Positions 7,739 to 15,975 are shown, numbered from the stretch's first letter. The stretch is 64,000 bases of DNA from Streptacidiphilus fuscans (GCF_015690355.1 NZ_JADPRT010000023.1:1-64000); one strand, 5' to 3'. Numbers and translations: made by a program. The notes: generated by a model from the letters alone, not told the origin.

Positions 7739-8670
7739 CCGGCTGCCTCCTCGAACTTCTGCGGCGCTGCGTCGTCGCGGTCCCTGCGGTCCGTGCGGTC
7801 CACGCGACCGGCACGGCCGACGTGTCCCGGCCGCGAGACTACTGCGGCGGGGGAGGCGGAAGGTGCTTCTTCGGCCTCGTCCCGGGCGTCGCGCTCGTCA
7901 CGTTCGTTGCGCGCGTTGCGTTCGTCACGCCCGTCGCGCTCGTACGGCGCTGCCGGGCCGTCGTCCTCGGGCAGGTCGTCGCCCGCCTTGCGCTGCTCGT
8001 GGAAGGCGAGGATCTGCAGCTCGATGGAGAGGTCGACCTTGCGCACGTCCACCCCGTCCGGCACGGACAGCACGGTGGGCGCGAAGTTCAGGATGCTGGT
8101 CACCCCGGCCGCGACCAGGCGGTCGCAGACCTGCTGCGCCGCGCCGGGCGGCGTGGTGATCACGCCGATGGAGACCCGCTCGGAGCGGATGATCTCCTCC
8201 AGCTCGTCGGTGTGCCGGACCGGCAGCCCCGCGACCGACTGGCCGGTGAGCGCCGCGTCGGCGTCGAGGAGCGCGGCGACGCGGAAGCCACGGGAGGCGA
8301 AGCCGCCGTAGTTGGCGAGGGCGTGGCCGAGGTTTCCGATGCCGACGATGACCACGGGCCAGTCCTGGGTCAGACCGAGCTCGCGGGAGATCTGGTAGAC
8401 GAGGTACTCCACGTCGTAGCCGACGCCGCGGGTCCCGTAGGAGCCGAGGTAGGAGAAGTCCTTGCGCAGCTTCGCGGAGTTGACCCCGGCCGCCGCGGCG
8501 AGCTCCTCGGAGGAGACGGTCGGCACCGAGCGCTCGGACAGTGCGGTGAGCGCGCGGAGGTACAGCGGCAGCCTGGCGACCGTCGCGTCGGGGATGCCCC
8601 GACCACGGCTGCGACGAGCGCCGCCGCCGGCGGGGTTCGGGTTGTTCTGGGTGGTTCGGCCAGTTGCCAC
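7735..8670 (-). CDS. rex: redox-sensing transcriptional repressor Rex
   Basis: Rex binds DNA when NAD+ is abundant and leaves it when NADH rises. This 311-residue protein has the N-terminal winged helix (residues about 28-100, with LRKDFSYLGSYGTRGVGY) and a Rossmann domain (VIVGIGNLGHAL near 107-118). GTG 8670 is set by AGGAG; the frame is open further upstream, but that part overlaps the operator. It is about 50 residues longer than S. coelicolor Rex because of a charged C-terminal tail (residues about 235-311) made of Arg/Asp/Glu repeats such as DERNARNERDERDARDE. It heads the operon with hemA, hemC and hemD, and its operator lies 53 nt upstream, so autoregulation is expected. Confidence 0.95.
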   Translation of the reverse strand: MATGRTTQNNPNPAGGGARRSRGRGIPDATVARLPLYLRALTALSERSVPTVSSEELAAAAGVNSAKLRKDFSYLGSYGTRGVGYDVEYLVYQISRELGLTQDWPVVIVGIGNLGHALANYGGFASRGFRVAALLDADAALTGQSVAGLPVRHTDELEEIIRSERVSIGVITTPPGAAQQVCDRLVAAGVTSILNFAPTVLSVPDGVDVRKVDLSIELQILAFHEQRKAGDDLPEDDGPAAPYERDGRDERNARNERDERDARDEAEEAPSASPAAVVSRPGHVGRAGRVDRTDRRDRDDAAPQKFEEAAG

Positions 8671-8722
8671 GGTGCTCCTGTTGGTGAAGCTGGGCTTCGA
8701 CTGCGCCTGCCAGGCTATGCGT

Positions 8723-8740
8723 TTGTGAACGCGTGCACAA
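8723..8740. promoter_or_regulatory. Rex operator (ROP) of the rex-hem operon
   Basis: TTGTGAACGCGTGCACAA is an 18-bp inverted repeat matching the known Rex operator TTGTGAAC-N2-GTTCACAA at all but one position (G for T in the right arm). It lies 53 nt before the rex GTG and downstream of the exonuclease stop, where a repressor would block the operon promoter. Rex autoregulation of rex-hemACD is established in S. coelicolor. Confidence 0.93.
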
Positions 8741-8777
8741 AGATGGTGTCCGTTTTGTCCACCAGGAGTGATGCGCA

Positions 8778-9578
8778 TCACGCCATTTCCCCCATGACCA
8801 CGGAAGGAACAGCTGGGACGCCGTACGGTACGGCGCACGGTACGCCGTACGCGGAGCGCCGACCGCTGACGGCGGCGCGAGCGGCGGTACGGGAGGCACT
8901 GCGGGCGGTGCTGCGAAGGCCGGTCGGCGCGGGTGCGAGGGAACGATTCTGCGTGTGGAGCGGCGCGGCCCGGTGGTGCAGTTTCGGCCATGCCGCGGCC
9001 TGGGCCGCGTCGACCAGCGCACGCATCGGCTCGGCGTTGCCGGTCGGGGTGGCGAGCAGCCTGCGCAGCAGCGCGGCGGTGGCGCGGGCGTCGCCGAGAG
9101 CGGTGTGCGCGTCGAACTCCGGCAGCCCGAGCGCGGCGGCACAGGCCGCGAGGCCTCGGCCGTGCTCGGCCACCGCGTCACCGAGCGCCCGCTCGGCCAG
9201 CGCCATCGTGCAGAGCGTCGGCAGCTCCGGCAGTTGGACGCCGATCCGGGCGAACTCGCGTGCCAGGAAGCCGTGGTCGCACCGGACGTGGTGCCCGACG
9301 AGCACGCGCCCGCGCAGCAGGTCCGCCAGATGCGGTGCGATCTCCCGGAAGACGGGCGCCCCGACGACCTGCTCCTGCACGATCCGGTGCACGGCAGTGG
9401 GACCGACCGGTCCGCCGGGGTCGATGAGGGTGCTGAACTCCGCCTCGACGCGGAGCAGGGGGTAGTCGAGCAGGACCACGCCGATCTCCACGACCCGATG
9501 CCGCCAGGGGCTCCGCCCGCTCGCCTCGACGTCCACGACGGCGAGCCCCCGGGAGGTCGGCAACTGCGGCGACGGCAC
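8778..9578 (-). CDS. DnaQ-like 3'-5' exonuclease (DEDDh family)
   Basis: A 266-residue protein with an exonuclease domain in residues about 10-175. The DEDDh ligands are visible: VVDVEASG (Asp and Glu), VGHHVRCDHGFL (Asp) and HTALGDARAT (His and Asp). This resembles the epsilon proofreading subunit and stand-alone RNase T/DnaQ-type nucleases. The remaining 90 residues are Arg/Ala-rich with YGV-like repeats and no domain. GTG 9578 follows GAAGGAGCCCC with good spacing. It is the gene just upstream of rex on the same strand, but the Rex operator separates them. DNA or RNA proofreading or trimming is likely; the actual substrate is unknown. Confidence 0.85.
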   Translation of the reverse strand: MPSPQLPTSRGLAVVDVEASGRSPWRHRVVEIGVVLLDYPLLRVEAEFSTLIDPGGPVGPTAVHRIVQEQVVGAPVFREIAPHLADLLRGRVLVGHHVRCDHGFLAREFARIGVQLPELPTLCTMALAERALGDAVAEHGRGLAACAAALGLPEFDAHTALGDARATAALLRRLLATPTGNAEPMRALVDAAQAAAWPKLHHRAAPLHTQNRSLAPAPTGLRSTARSASRTAARAAVSGRRSAYGVPCAVPYGVPAVPSVVMGEMA

Positions 9579-9722
9579 GTGGGGCTCCTTCTCAGTCCTG
9601 CCCCCCGCGTCACAAAACCCCTCGATGGTAAGCGCACCAACGGCGGCGGCTTACGCTTTACAACCCGACAAACCGAACAAACCTTCCAGCCTGAGACCAA
9701 GTTGCAACCCGCTCAAGGGGCG

Positions 9723-10001
9723 CTACGCGCCAAGGGCCGTGCGCAGCCGCTTGGGGTCGACCTTCCAGAAGTCGTGCTGCTTGCCGTCGACGAGCGTCAC
9801 CGGAATCTGCTCCCAGTACCTGCGGAACAGCTCCTTGTCGTCGTTGATGCTCAGCTTCTCCACCGCGAAGCCCAACTCCGTGGCCAGCGCGTCGATCACC
9901 GCCTCCGCATCCTCGCAGAGGTGGCAGTCGGGCTTGCCGATCAGCGTCACCACGTGGTCGGCGGGTTGCTTCGTGCTGCGGCGCGGAAGAAGAGGAGCCA
10001 T
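9723..10001 (-). CDS. glutaredoxin-like thiol-disulfide protein
   Basis: A 92-residue single-domain thioredoxin-fold protein. After a basic leader comes VVTLIGKPDCHLCEDAEAVI with a CxxC redox pair (CHLC), then IPVTLVDGKQHDFWKVDP with the cis-proline typical of glutaredoxin-like proteins. This CxxC context is that of the actinobacterial DUF836/glutaredoxin 2 family. The start is uncertain: ATG 10001 lacks a clear ribosome site, and GTG 10019 six codons upstream is the alternative. It is divergent from the HAD phosphatase and lies near rex and hemA. A cytosolic role in thiol redox is likely but the partner is unknown. Confidence 0.8.
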   Translation of the reverse strand: MAPLLPRRSTKQPADHVVTLIGKPDCHLCEDAEAVIDALATELGFAVEKLSINDDKELFRRYWEQIPVTLVDGKQHDFWKVDPKRLRTALGA

Positions 10002-10074
10002 ACCGACATTCTGGACCACGCAGAGTTAACGGCGTCTCCACGCTGCGGATACGAGGTTCGGGGCTCCGTCTGGC

Positions 10075-10080
10075 TATGCT
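10075..10080 (+). promoter_or_regulatory. -10 element implying a leaderless transcript (HAD-IB gene)
   Basis: TATGCT ends 6 nt before ATG 10087, and no Shine-Dalgarno is present. Transcription would start at or within one base of the start codon. Confidence 0.5.
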
Positions 10081-10086
10081 CGCCGC

Positions 10087-10992
10087 ATGGCCAGGCAGCG
10101 GAACACCCAGGAGCGGAACGGCTCCACGCGACTCGCGGGCGAAGCGTCCGCGGACGCCGCCGCGAAGGACCGGGACCTGCACGAGCGGTACTCGGAGGAG
10201 ACCGACGAGCCGTCGGTCGATCCGCACGCGGGCGCCTTCTTCGACTGCGACAACACGATCATGCAGGGCGCGGCCATCTTCTACCTGGGCCGAGGCCTCT
10301 ACAAGCGCAAGTTCTTCAGCTCCCGCGAACTGGCCCGCTTCGCCTGGCAGCAGGCGTACTTCCGGCTGCACGGCGCGGAGAACGCCGGGCACATGGCGGA
10401 CGCCAAGGAGAGCGCGCTCTCGATCGTGCAGGGCCATCGCGCCGCCGACCTGGAGGCGATCTGCGAGGACGTCTTCGACGAGTACATGGCCGAGAAGATC
10501 TGGCCCGGCACCCGCGCCCTGGTGCAGATGCACCTGGAGGCGGGCCAGCGGGTCTGGCTGGTGACGGCCGCACCGCAGGAGGCGGCGCGGGTCATCGCCG
10601 CCCGCCTCGGCATGACCGGCGCGCTCGGCACCGTCGCAGAGACCCTGGACGGCGTCTACACCGGCCGCCTGGTCGGCGAGCCGCTGCACGGGCCGGCCAA
10701 GGCGGAGGCGGTCAAGTCGCTCGCCGCACGCGAGGGCCTGGAGCTGTCGCGCTGCGCCGCGTACAGCGACTCGGCCAACGACATCCCGATGCTCTCGCTG
10801 GTCGGCTACCCGTACGTGATCAACCCGGACGCCGAACTGCGCCGCCACGCCCGGCGCAACGGCTGGCGGGTGCGCGACTTCCGCACCGGGCGCAAGGCCG
10901 CCAAGGTCGGCATCCCGGCCGCGGCCGGGCTCGGCGCCGCCGCGGGCGGCACGGCGGCGGCCGTGGCCATCTACCGCAACCGGCACCGCTGA
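10087..10992 (+). CDS. HAD-superfamily subfamily IB hydrolase with C-terminal membrane anchor
   Basis: A 301-residue SerB-like phosphatase. The catalytic motif DCDNT lies in AFFDCDNTIMQG near residue 53. Further motifs are VTAAPQEAAR (motif II) and AAYSDSANDIPML (motif III with the metal aspartates). The last 30 residues form a glycine/alanine-rich hydrophobic helix followed by YRNRHR, a likely inner-membrane anchor. The first 45 residues are charged and disordered. ATG 10087 has no ribosome site but sits 6 nt after a -10-like TATGCT, so translation is probably leaderless. In Streptomyces this gene is found next to bldN. The substrate is unknown; phosphoserine-like or phospholipid head-group phosphates are possible. 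Confidence 0.87.
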   Translation: MARQRNTQERNGSTRLAGEASADAAAKDRDLHERYSEETDEPSVDPHAGAFFDCDNTIMQGAAIFYLGRGLYKRKFFSSRELARFAWQQAYFRLHGAENAGHMADAKESALSIVQGHRAADLEAICEDVFDEYMAEKIWPGTRALVQMHLEAGQRVWLVTAAPQEAARVIAARLGMTGALGTVAETLDGVYTGRLVGEPLHGPAKAEAVKSLAAREGLELSRCAAYSDSANDIPMLSLVGYPYVINPDAELRRHARRNGWRVRDFRTGRKAAKVGIPAAAGLGAAAGGTAAAVAIYRNRHR

Positions 10993-11359
10993 AACACGCT
11001 CAGCAACCATGTCACAGGCCGTCACGGCCTGCTTCTCCCCGGATGACGGGGCCTTCACCGAATGATCGCTTCTGATCGGTCACTGCTCGCGCAGTTGCTC
11101 GGAGTTTCCGGCGTGCGCGCCCGGGAACGCGCCGTCGAACACTCCGGATTGCAGTCAGCACACGGCCGATGAGGGTCAACTCCGCGCCCGAGCCCGCCAA
11201 CTGACCGGGGCATAGTCGGTCACATTCTGCCACCGGGCGGCAACAGAAGTGACTGAAGCGGTGAATTTGGCAACTGGGTGTAGCTGTTGTTGCACGAAGC
11301 GTTATCCTCGTCCAGCGGTCCCCACCCCCTGCACGTCACAGTCCTGCCCTGGGAGTCCC
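10993..11359. other. intergenic region between the HAD gene and bldN
   Basis: A 367-nt region. Just after the HAD stop are two small hairpins, AGGCCG-TCA-CGGCCT (11016-11030) and CCCCG-GATGA-CGGGG (11037-11051), which could form a weak terminator. The remaining 300 nt must carry the bldN promoter. bldN is a known BldD target, but I found no site matching the BldD consensus well enough to report. Confidence 0.5.
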
Positions 11360-12226
11360 GTGTACCCACACGTCCGGAACGACGACGGCCTGACCCTGCT
11401 GCGCAGTCTGCTCCATCAGGAACAGCTGCACCCGATGCCTGCGTACTCCCCTGCGTACGCGCTCGCGGCCGGCAGCGGAGCAGTCCCGATCGCCGCACCC
11501 CCGGCGCCCGTCGTCCTGCGCACCCGGACGTCGTCGACCCGTACCCGCGGGGCCGCCGGCGGCTCCGGCGCGGGCAGCGGCACGAGCGGCGGGGCGAACG
11601 GCTCCGACAGCACGAACGGCGGCGGCGCGGGCAGCGGCAACGGCACGAGCACCGCCTCGACCGGCTGGGAGAGCTCTGCCGGCAATCCGATGATGGCGCT
11701 GGTCGAGCGCGCCCAGGACGGCGACGGCGAGGCCTTCGGGCAGCTCTACGACCACTACTCGGACACGGTCTACCGGTACATCTACTACCGGGTCGGCGGC
11801 CGGGCCACGGCCGAGGACCTCACCAGCGAGACCTTCCTGCGCGCGCTGCGCCGGATCGGAACGTTCACCTGGCAGGGCCGGGACTTCGGCGCCTGGCTGG
11901 TCACCATCGCGCGGAACCTGGTCGCCGACCACTTCAAGTCCAGCCGGTTCCGGCTGGAGGTCACCACCGGCGAGATGCTCGACTCCAACCAGGTCGAGCC
12001 CAGCCCGGAGGACTCCGTGCTGGAGTCGCTCTCCAACGCGGCGCTGCTGGAGGCCGTCCGACGGCTCAACCCGCAGCAGCAGGAGTGTGTGACGCTCCGT
12101 TTCCTGCAGGGCCTCTCGGTGGCCGAGACCGCCCGGATCATGGGCAAGAACGAGGGTGCGATCAAGACCCTCCAGTACCGTGCTGTGCGTACCCTCGCTC
12201 GACTGCTGCCGAGCGACGCACGCTGA
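11360..12226 (+). CDS. bldN: developmental ECF sigma factor BldN (pro-protein)
   Basis: BldN directs RNA polymerase to chaplin, rodlin and rsbN promoters during aerial growth. This 288-residue protein has sigma region 2 (about residues 118-190, DHYSDTVYRYIYYRVGG to WLVTIARNLVADHF) and region 4 (about 225-280, LNPQQQECVTLRFLQGLSVA with the helix-turn-helix GKNEGAIKTLQYRA). It is preceded by an N-terminal extension of about 108 residues starting MYPHV; S. coelicolor BldN also begins MYPHV and its extension is cleaved. Here the extension ends in a long Gly/Ser/Thr linker and is longer than the 86 residues known there. GTG 11360 is set by the MYPHV match and GGGAG upstream. rsbN follows. Confidence 0.95.
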   Translation: MYPHVRNDDGLTLLRSLLHQEQLHPMPAYSPAYALAAGSGAVPIAAPPAPVVLRTRTSSTRTRGAAGGSGAGSGTSGGANGSDSTNGGGAGSGNGTSTASTGWESSAGNPMMALVERAQDGDGEAFGQLYDHYSDTVYRYIYYRVGGRATAEDLTSETFLRALRRIGTFTWQGRDFGAWLVTIARNLVADHFKSSRFRLEVTTGEMLDSNQVEPSPEDSVLESLSNAALLEAVRRLNPQQQECVTLRFLQGLSVAETARIMGKNEGAIKTLQYRAVRTLARLLPSDAR

Positions 12227-12239
12227 TCCCGGCAGGTCG

Positions 12240-12267
12240 CGTAACCACGCACTTCCCCACTCGTTGC
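12240..12267 (+). promoter_or_regulatory. BldN-dependent promoter of rsbN
   Basis: CGTAAC at 12240-12245, a 16-nt spacer, CGTTGC at 12262-12267. The -35 is identical to the BldN consensus and the -10 differs only in the last base. The leader would be about 110 nt to ATG 12384. rsbN is known to be transcribed by BldN in Streptomyces, giving a negative feedback loop. Confidence 0.9.
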
Positions 12268-12383
12268 GCAGGATGCAAGACCCGAACCGGGGGTCAGCTT
12301 CACTCGAACGGGTGGTCCGTGGCGTTATGGAGCAACCAACCGGTCGGCCGAGTAGTCGACAACGCCGAGAGGAGGTGCTGCCC

Positions 12384-13595
12384 ATGACAGCCAACGTGCT
12401 GGAATTCCGCCGGGCGAGAGCCTTCGCCGACGCCGTGGACGCTCGCGAGGCCCGGTTCGACGAGGAGAATCCCGACGGCGATGGTCAGTACGACCATCTG
12501 ATCGCCACGGTGGCCTCGTTGGCCACCGTTCCCGGGCCCACCCTCGACCCCGAGGTACGGCTCACCCAACGTGCCCTGCTGGTGGCCGAGTTCGAGCGGG
12601 CCTTCGCCGGTGGGGGCGGGGCCGTCGTTCCCGAGCAGCGGAGTCGGCGCGGTTCGCACCGCGCGATGCGCGGGCCCGCGGTGGCCTGGCCGCCCGGCCG
12701 CTGGGGTCGGCGTCTCGCCGTAGGCGGCCTGGCGTCCATGATGGCGCTGGGCACCCTGGGCGGGGTCGCGGTCGCCAGCTCCAACGCGCTGCCGGGAGAC
12801 ATGCTCTACGGCATGAAGCGCGGCCTGGAGGACTGGCGGCTCAACCTCGCGGGCTCCGACGCGCAACGCGGCAGGCTGCTGCTGGACGAGGCGTCCACCC
12901 GCATGACCGAGGCCCGGGCCCTGATGAGCCGCTCGGGCGGACACACCCTCAGCCCGCAGACGATCGAGGACGTCCACCGCGCCCTCACGGACATGAACGT
13001 CGAGGGCAAGCGCGGTCGCGACCTGCTCAACGCGATCTACCGGAGCAGCCACTCGCTGGCCCCGCTCCGGCAGTTGGCCGGTTTCGCGACGACGCAGAGC
13101 CAGGCGCTCAACACCATCGAGCCCCGACTCCCGGGCCAGCTGGACCCGGTGGCCACGCAGGTGCGCAGCCTGCTCTCGGGGATAAACGCAGAGGTCACCC
13201 CGCTGCTGCCGCCCACGTCGGGCAGCGGTTCCACCTCCACCGCCCCCCGTGACGCCTCGGCCTCGCCCACGACCGGCGGCACCGCGTCCCAGCCGCAGCA
13301 GCAGCCTTCCGGCGGCACCACGTCGGGCACGGGCACGATGCAGGGCGCGAGTCCGTCCACGACCCCGAGCGGTACGACGACCTCCGGCACGGGCGCCCTC
13401 GTCGGCGGCCTCACCGGCGTCCTCGGCAACGGCGGCTCCGCCGCGTCGACCAGCGGGGCGCCGTCCCCGTCGGGCAGCCAGTCCGACGGCACGTCGACCG
13501 GCACCGGCGGCACGGGAGGCAGCGGCCTGACGGTCCCCCCGCTGGTCCCGGGCCTCCTCCCCACCATCGGCATCGGCCTCTCCGGCGGGAGCTGA
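12384..13595 (+). CDS. rsbN: anti-sigma factor RsbN (membrane-bound, controls BldN)
   Basis: A 403-residue single-pass membrane protein. Residues 1-105 form the cytosolic sigma-binding part (VLEFRRARAFADAVD). A hydrophobic helix lies at about 110-132. The external domain from about 134 begins NALPGDMLYGMKRGLEDW, the signature of the DUF5667 domain, and is followed by a low-complexity Ser/Thr/Gly/Pro tail of some 150 residues. ATG 12384 follows GAGAGGAGG. No ZAS zinc motif is present, as expected for RsbN. Position immediately after bldN behind a BldN promoter fits its known role of holding BldN at the membrane. Confidence 0.92.
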   Translation: MTANVLEFRRARAFADAVDAREARFDEENPDGDGQYDHLIATVASLATVPGPTLDPEVRLTQRALLVAEFERAFAGGGGAVVPEQRSRRGSHRAMRGPAVAWPPGRWGRRLAVGGLASMMALGTLGGVAVASSNALPGDMLYGMKRGLEDWRLNLAGSDAQRGRLLLDEASTRMTEARALMSRSGGHTLSPQTIEDVHRALTDMNVEGKRGRDLLNAIYRSSHSLAPLRQLAGFATTQSQALNTIEPRLPGQLDPVATQVRSLLSGINAEVTPLLPPTSGSGSTSTAPRDASASPTTGGTASQPQQQPSGGTTSGTGTMQGASPSTTPSGTTTSGTGALVGGLTGVLGNGGSAASTSGAPSPSGSQSDGTSTGTGGTGGSGLTVPPLVPGLLPTIGIGLSGGS

Positions 13596-13610
13596 TTCTT
13601 TCAGCAAAGG

Positions 13611-13735
13611 GGACGTTGCAAACGTCTAGGGGCGCGGGGAACTGCGCGACAAGCCACCCCAGGTGGTGAGTCGCTCAGCGAGCAGGGCCATCCACACAGG
13701 GTGGTTGCTCGCGCAGTTCCCCGCGCCCCTGTCTA
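13611..13735. repeat. interspersed intergenic repeat, copy 3
   Basis: Begins with the small hairpin GGACGTTGCAAACGTCT, then AGGGGCGCGGGGAACTGCGC, and closes with the inverted form GCGCAGTTCCCCGCGCCCCT at about 13713-13732. It lies between the convergent stops of rsbN and the acyltransferase and could act as a two-way terminator. Confidence 0.85.
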
Positions 13736-14800
13736 AAAGAACACCGATCGCCGCTGCACCAGCATCCGGTACAGCGTGTGCTGGATCGTCTCGCGGACCT
13801 GGTCCGTCAGGTTGAACATCAGCATCGGGTCGTCCGCCGCCTCCGGCGGGTACGCGTCCGTCGGGATGGGCTTGCCGAACTGGATGACCCACTTCGTCGG
13901 CAGCGGCACCGCGCCCAGCGGGCCCAGCCACGGGAAGGTCGGCGTGATCGGCACGTACGGCAGCCCCAGAAGACGCGCCAGCGTCTTCGCGTTGCCGATC
14001 ATCGGATAGGTCTCCTCCGCACCGACGATCGAGCACGGCACGATCGGGACGCCGGCCCGCAGCGCCGACGAGACGAAACCGCCCCGGCCGAACCGCTGCA
14101 GCTTGTAGCGGTCGGCGAACGGCTTGCCGATGCCCTTGAAGCCCTCCGGCCAGACGCCGACGATCTCGCCGTTCTCCAGCAGGCGCTGCGCGTCCTCGTT
14201 GCAGGCGAGGGTGTGACCCGCCTTGCGGGCGATCTCGTTGACGCCGGGCAGGACGAAGACCAGGTCCGCCGCGAGCATCCGCAGATGCCGTCCCGCGTGG
14301 TCGTGGATCGCGACCTGGGTGACGATCGCGTCCAGCGGGAGCACGCCCGAGTGGTTGGCCACGACCAGCGCGCCGCCCTCCGCAGGGAGGTTCTCGGCGC
14401 CGCGCACCTCCAGCCGGAAGTACTTCTCCGCGAGCGGTCGCGCCAGCGACAACAGCACCTGCTCGGTCAGCTCCGCGTCGAAGCCGAACTCGTCGACCTC
14501 GTAGTCGCCGGTGAGGCGTCGCCGCAGGAAGCCCAGGCCGTTCGCCGCGCGGGTCTCCCAGCCGTCACCGAAGACCTTTCCGATGGCTCCGCCCAGCGGC
14601 CCGGCCAGCGCGCCGCCGACCGCCTGCGCGACCGTGTCGGCGATCCCGCCGTCCGTCGACGGAGCGACGTCAGCTCCCTGCGCGGCCGACTCGACCGCCT
14701 CGGCCGGCGGCTGCGCCGCGGGTGCGCCGCGTCGCTGGTGGATCGGGATGACCTTGGCCTCGCGCTCCTCGCGCCATGCCCGTTCCCTGGCCCGGCTCAT
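13733..14800 (-). CDS. lysophospholipid acyltransferase family protein (PlsC-like)
   Basis: A 355-residue membrane-associated acyltransferase. The PlsC-type domain spans about residues 125-320. The catalytic motif is ANHSGVLPLDAI, with six residues between His and Asp instead of the usual four, as in diacylglycerol-acyltransferase-like members. It is followed by WPEGFKGIGKP (acyl-acceptor motif) and VPIVPCSIVGAEETYPM. The first 110 residues are Ala-rich and low-complexity. ATG 14800 overlaps the upstream epimerase stop by 4 nt, so the two are translationally coupled and probably share a pathway. The lipid substrate is unknown. Confidence 0.86.
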   Translation of the reverse strand: MSRARERAWREEREAKVIPIHQRRGAPAAQPPAEAVESAAQGADVAPSTDGGIADTVAQAVGGALAGPLGGAIGKVFGDGWETRAANGLGFLRRRLTGDYEVDEFGFDAELTEQVLLSLARPLAEKYFRLEVRGAENLPAEGGALVVANHSGVLPLDAIVTQVAIHDHAGRHLRMLAADLVFVLPGVNEIARKAGHTLACNEDAQRLLENGEIVGVWPEGFKGIGKPFADRYKLQRFGRGGFVSSALRAGVPIVPCSIVGAEETYPMIGNAKTLARLLGLPYVPITPTFPWLGPLGAVPLPTKWVIQFGKPIPTDAYPPEAADDPMLMFNLTDQVRETIQHTLYRMLVQRRSVFF

Positions 14801-15858
14801 CCCTCGCTCCTCGTGCTGGTGGACGGCAGCAACTCCGCCGCCCGATCGGTCCAGTCGGCGATCCGCTCCGGCGCGAGCAGGCCGGTCCCCTGGGCCTTGG
14901 CCAGGTCGGCCAAGGCCTGCTCGGTGGTGTAGGCCGGGGTGTAGCCGAAGGTCTCGCGCAACATGGTGGTGTCGACGACCCGCCCGTGGGTGAGCAGCCG
15001 CAGCTGCTCCGGCGAGAAGTCCAACAACCGCGTCTGCCGGGCGAGTCCGGCCACCCAGCTGACGGCCTGCAGCAGCATCGGGACGGTCGGCTTGCCCAGC
15101 CTCCGCGCGACCTGGGAGAGCACCATCACGCCCTCCCCCGCCACGTTGAACGTGCCGCTGGTCGTCGTGCCGCGCCGCGGCTCCGTCGCCGCCAGCCGCA
15201 ACACCTCGACCGCGTCGTCCTCGTGGATGAACTGGAGTCTCGGGTCGAAGCCGAGAACCGTGGGCAGCACCGGCAGTCCGAAGTACTCGCTGAGCGGGGT
15301 GTCCGCGTCCGGGCCGATGATGTTGGCGAAGCGCAGCACGCTCACCGCGACGTCCGGTCGTCGCCGCCCGAAGCCGCGGACGTAGCCCTCGACCTCGACC
15401 GCGTCCTTGGCGAAGCCGCCGCTGGGCAGCACCTTGGGCTGCATCAACTCGTGGAAGACGGCCGGGTCGCGCGGCGCGGAGCCGTAGACGCTGGTGGTCG
15501 ACTTCACCACCAGCCGTTTGACGCTCGGCGCCTTCTGCACCGCGGCGAGCAGCTGCATGGTGCCGATGACGTTGGTCTCCTTGACCACGCCACGGCTGGT
15601 CGAACCGAGCGTCGTGGTGCTGACGTTGAGATGCACCACGGTGGTGACGCCGTGCTCCGCTATCACCCGGGCCACCACGGGCCTGCGAATGTCCGCGCCG
15701 ACGAAGGTGTAGGGGGCGAGGCCCTCAGGCTCCCCCTCGGGGGAAGGCTGCACGTCGACCCCGACGACGTGGTCGACGCCTGGCTGGTCCCGGATCACCC
15801 GCGCGAAACGGCTCCCCAGATGCCGGCCGACCCCGGTGACGAGCACGACGTTCCCCAC
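14797..15858 (-). CDS. NAD-dependent epimerase/dehydratase (extended SDR)
   Basis: A 353-residue extended short-chain dehydrogenase. The NAD site near the start reads VLVTGVGRHLGSRFAR, a variant of TGxxGxxG. An aspartate at the end of strand 2 (VVGVDVQP) prefers NAD, and VHLNVSTT follows strand 4. The active-site tyrosine may be in TSVYGSAPRD, where the usual YxxxK pattern is not clear. GTG 15858 is chosen because the fold begins at once and AAGGG lies upstream. Coupled to the acyltransferase gene by a 4-nt overlap, which suggests joint work on a lipid or a lipid-linked sugar. Exact substrate not predictable. Confidence 0.82.
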   Translation of the reverse strand: MGNVVLVTGVGRHLGSRFARVIRDQPGVDHVVGVDVQPSPEGEPEGLAPYTFVGADIRRPVVARVIAEHGVTTVVHLNVSTTTLGSTSRGVVKETNVIGTMQLLAAVQKAPSVKRLVVKSTTSVYGSAPRDPAVFHELMQPKVLPSGGFAKDAVEVEGYVRGFGRRRPDVAVSVLRFANIIGPDADTPLSEYFGLPVLPTVLGFDPRLQFIHEDDAVEVLRLAATEPRRGTTTSGTFNVAGEGVMVLSQVARRLGKPTVPMLLQAVSWVAGLARQTRLLDFSPEQLRLLTHGRVVDTTMLRETFGYTPAYTTEQALADLAKAQGTGLLAPERIADWTDRAAELLPSTSTRSEG

Positions 15859-15911
15859 GACGACAGCCCTTCTCGATGCACTCGGTGCAGAGATCGGCGG
15901 AACACAGAAAA

Positions 15912-15946
15912 CCGCCCGCACCAGACACTAACGTCGGTGCGGGCGG
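15912..15946 (-). terminator. rho-independent terminator of the bS22 gene
   Basis: An 11-bp perfect stem (CCGCCCGCACC at 15912-15922, GGTGCGGGCGG at 15936-15946). Read on the minus strand it is followed directly by TTTTCTG. It lies 30 nt past the bS22 stop and upstream of the epimerase start, so it separates the two units. Confidence 0.87.
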
Positions 15947-15975
15947 CAGGACACCATCGGCAGTGCCGAGCGGTG

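Noticed and set aside
10993-11359. A BldD binding box upstream of bldN
   Set aside because: bldN is a BldD target in other species and there are GTCAC/GTGAC half-sites here, but no pair fits the consensus spacing well enough.
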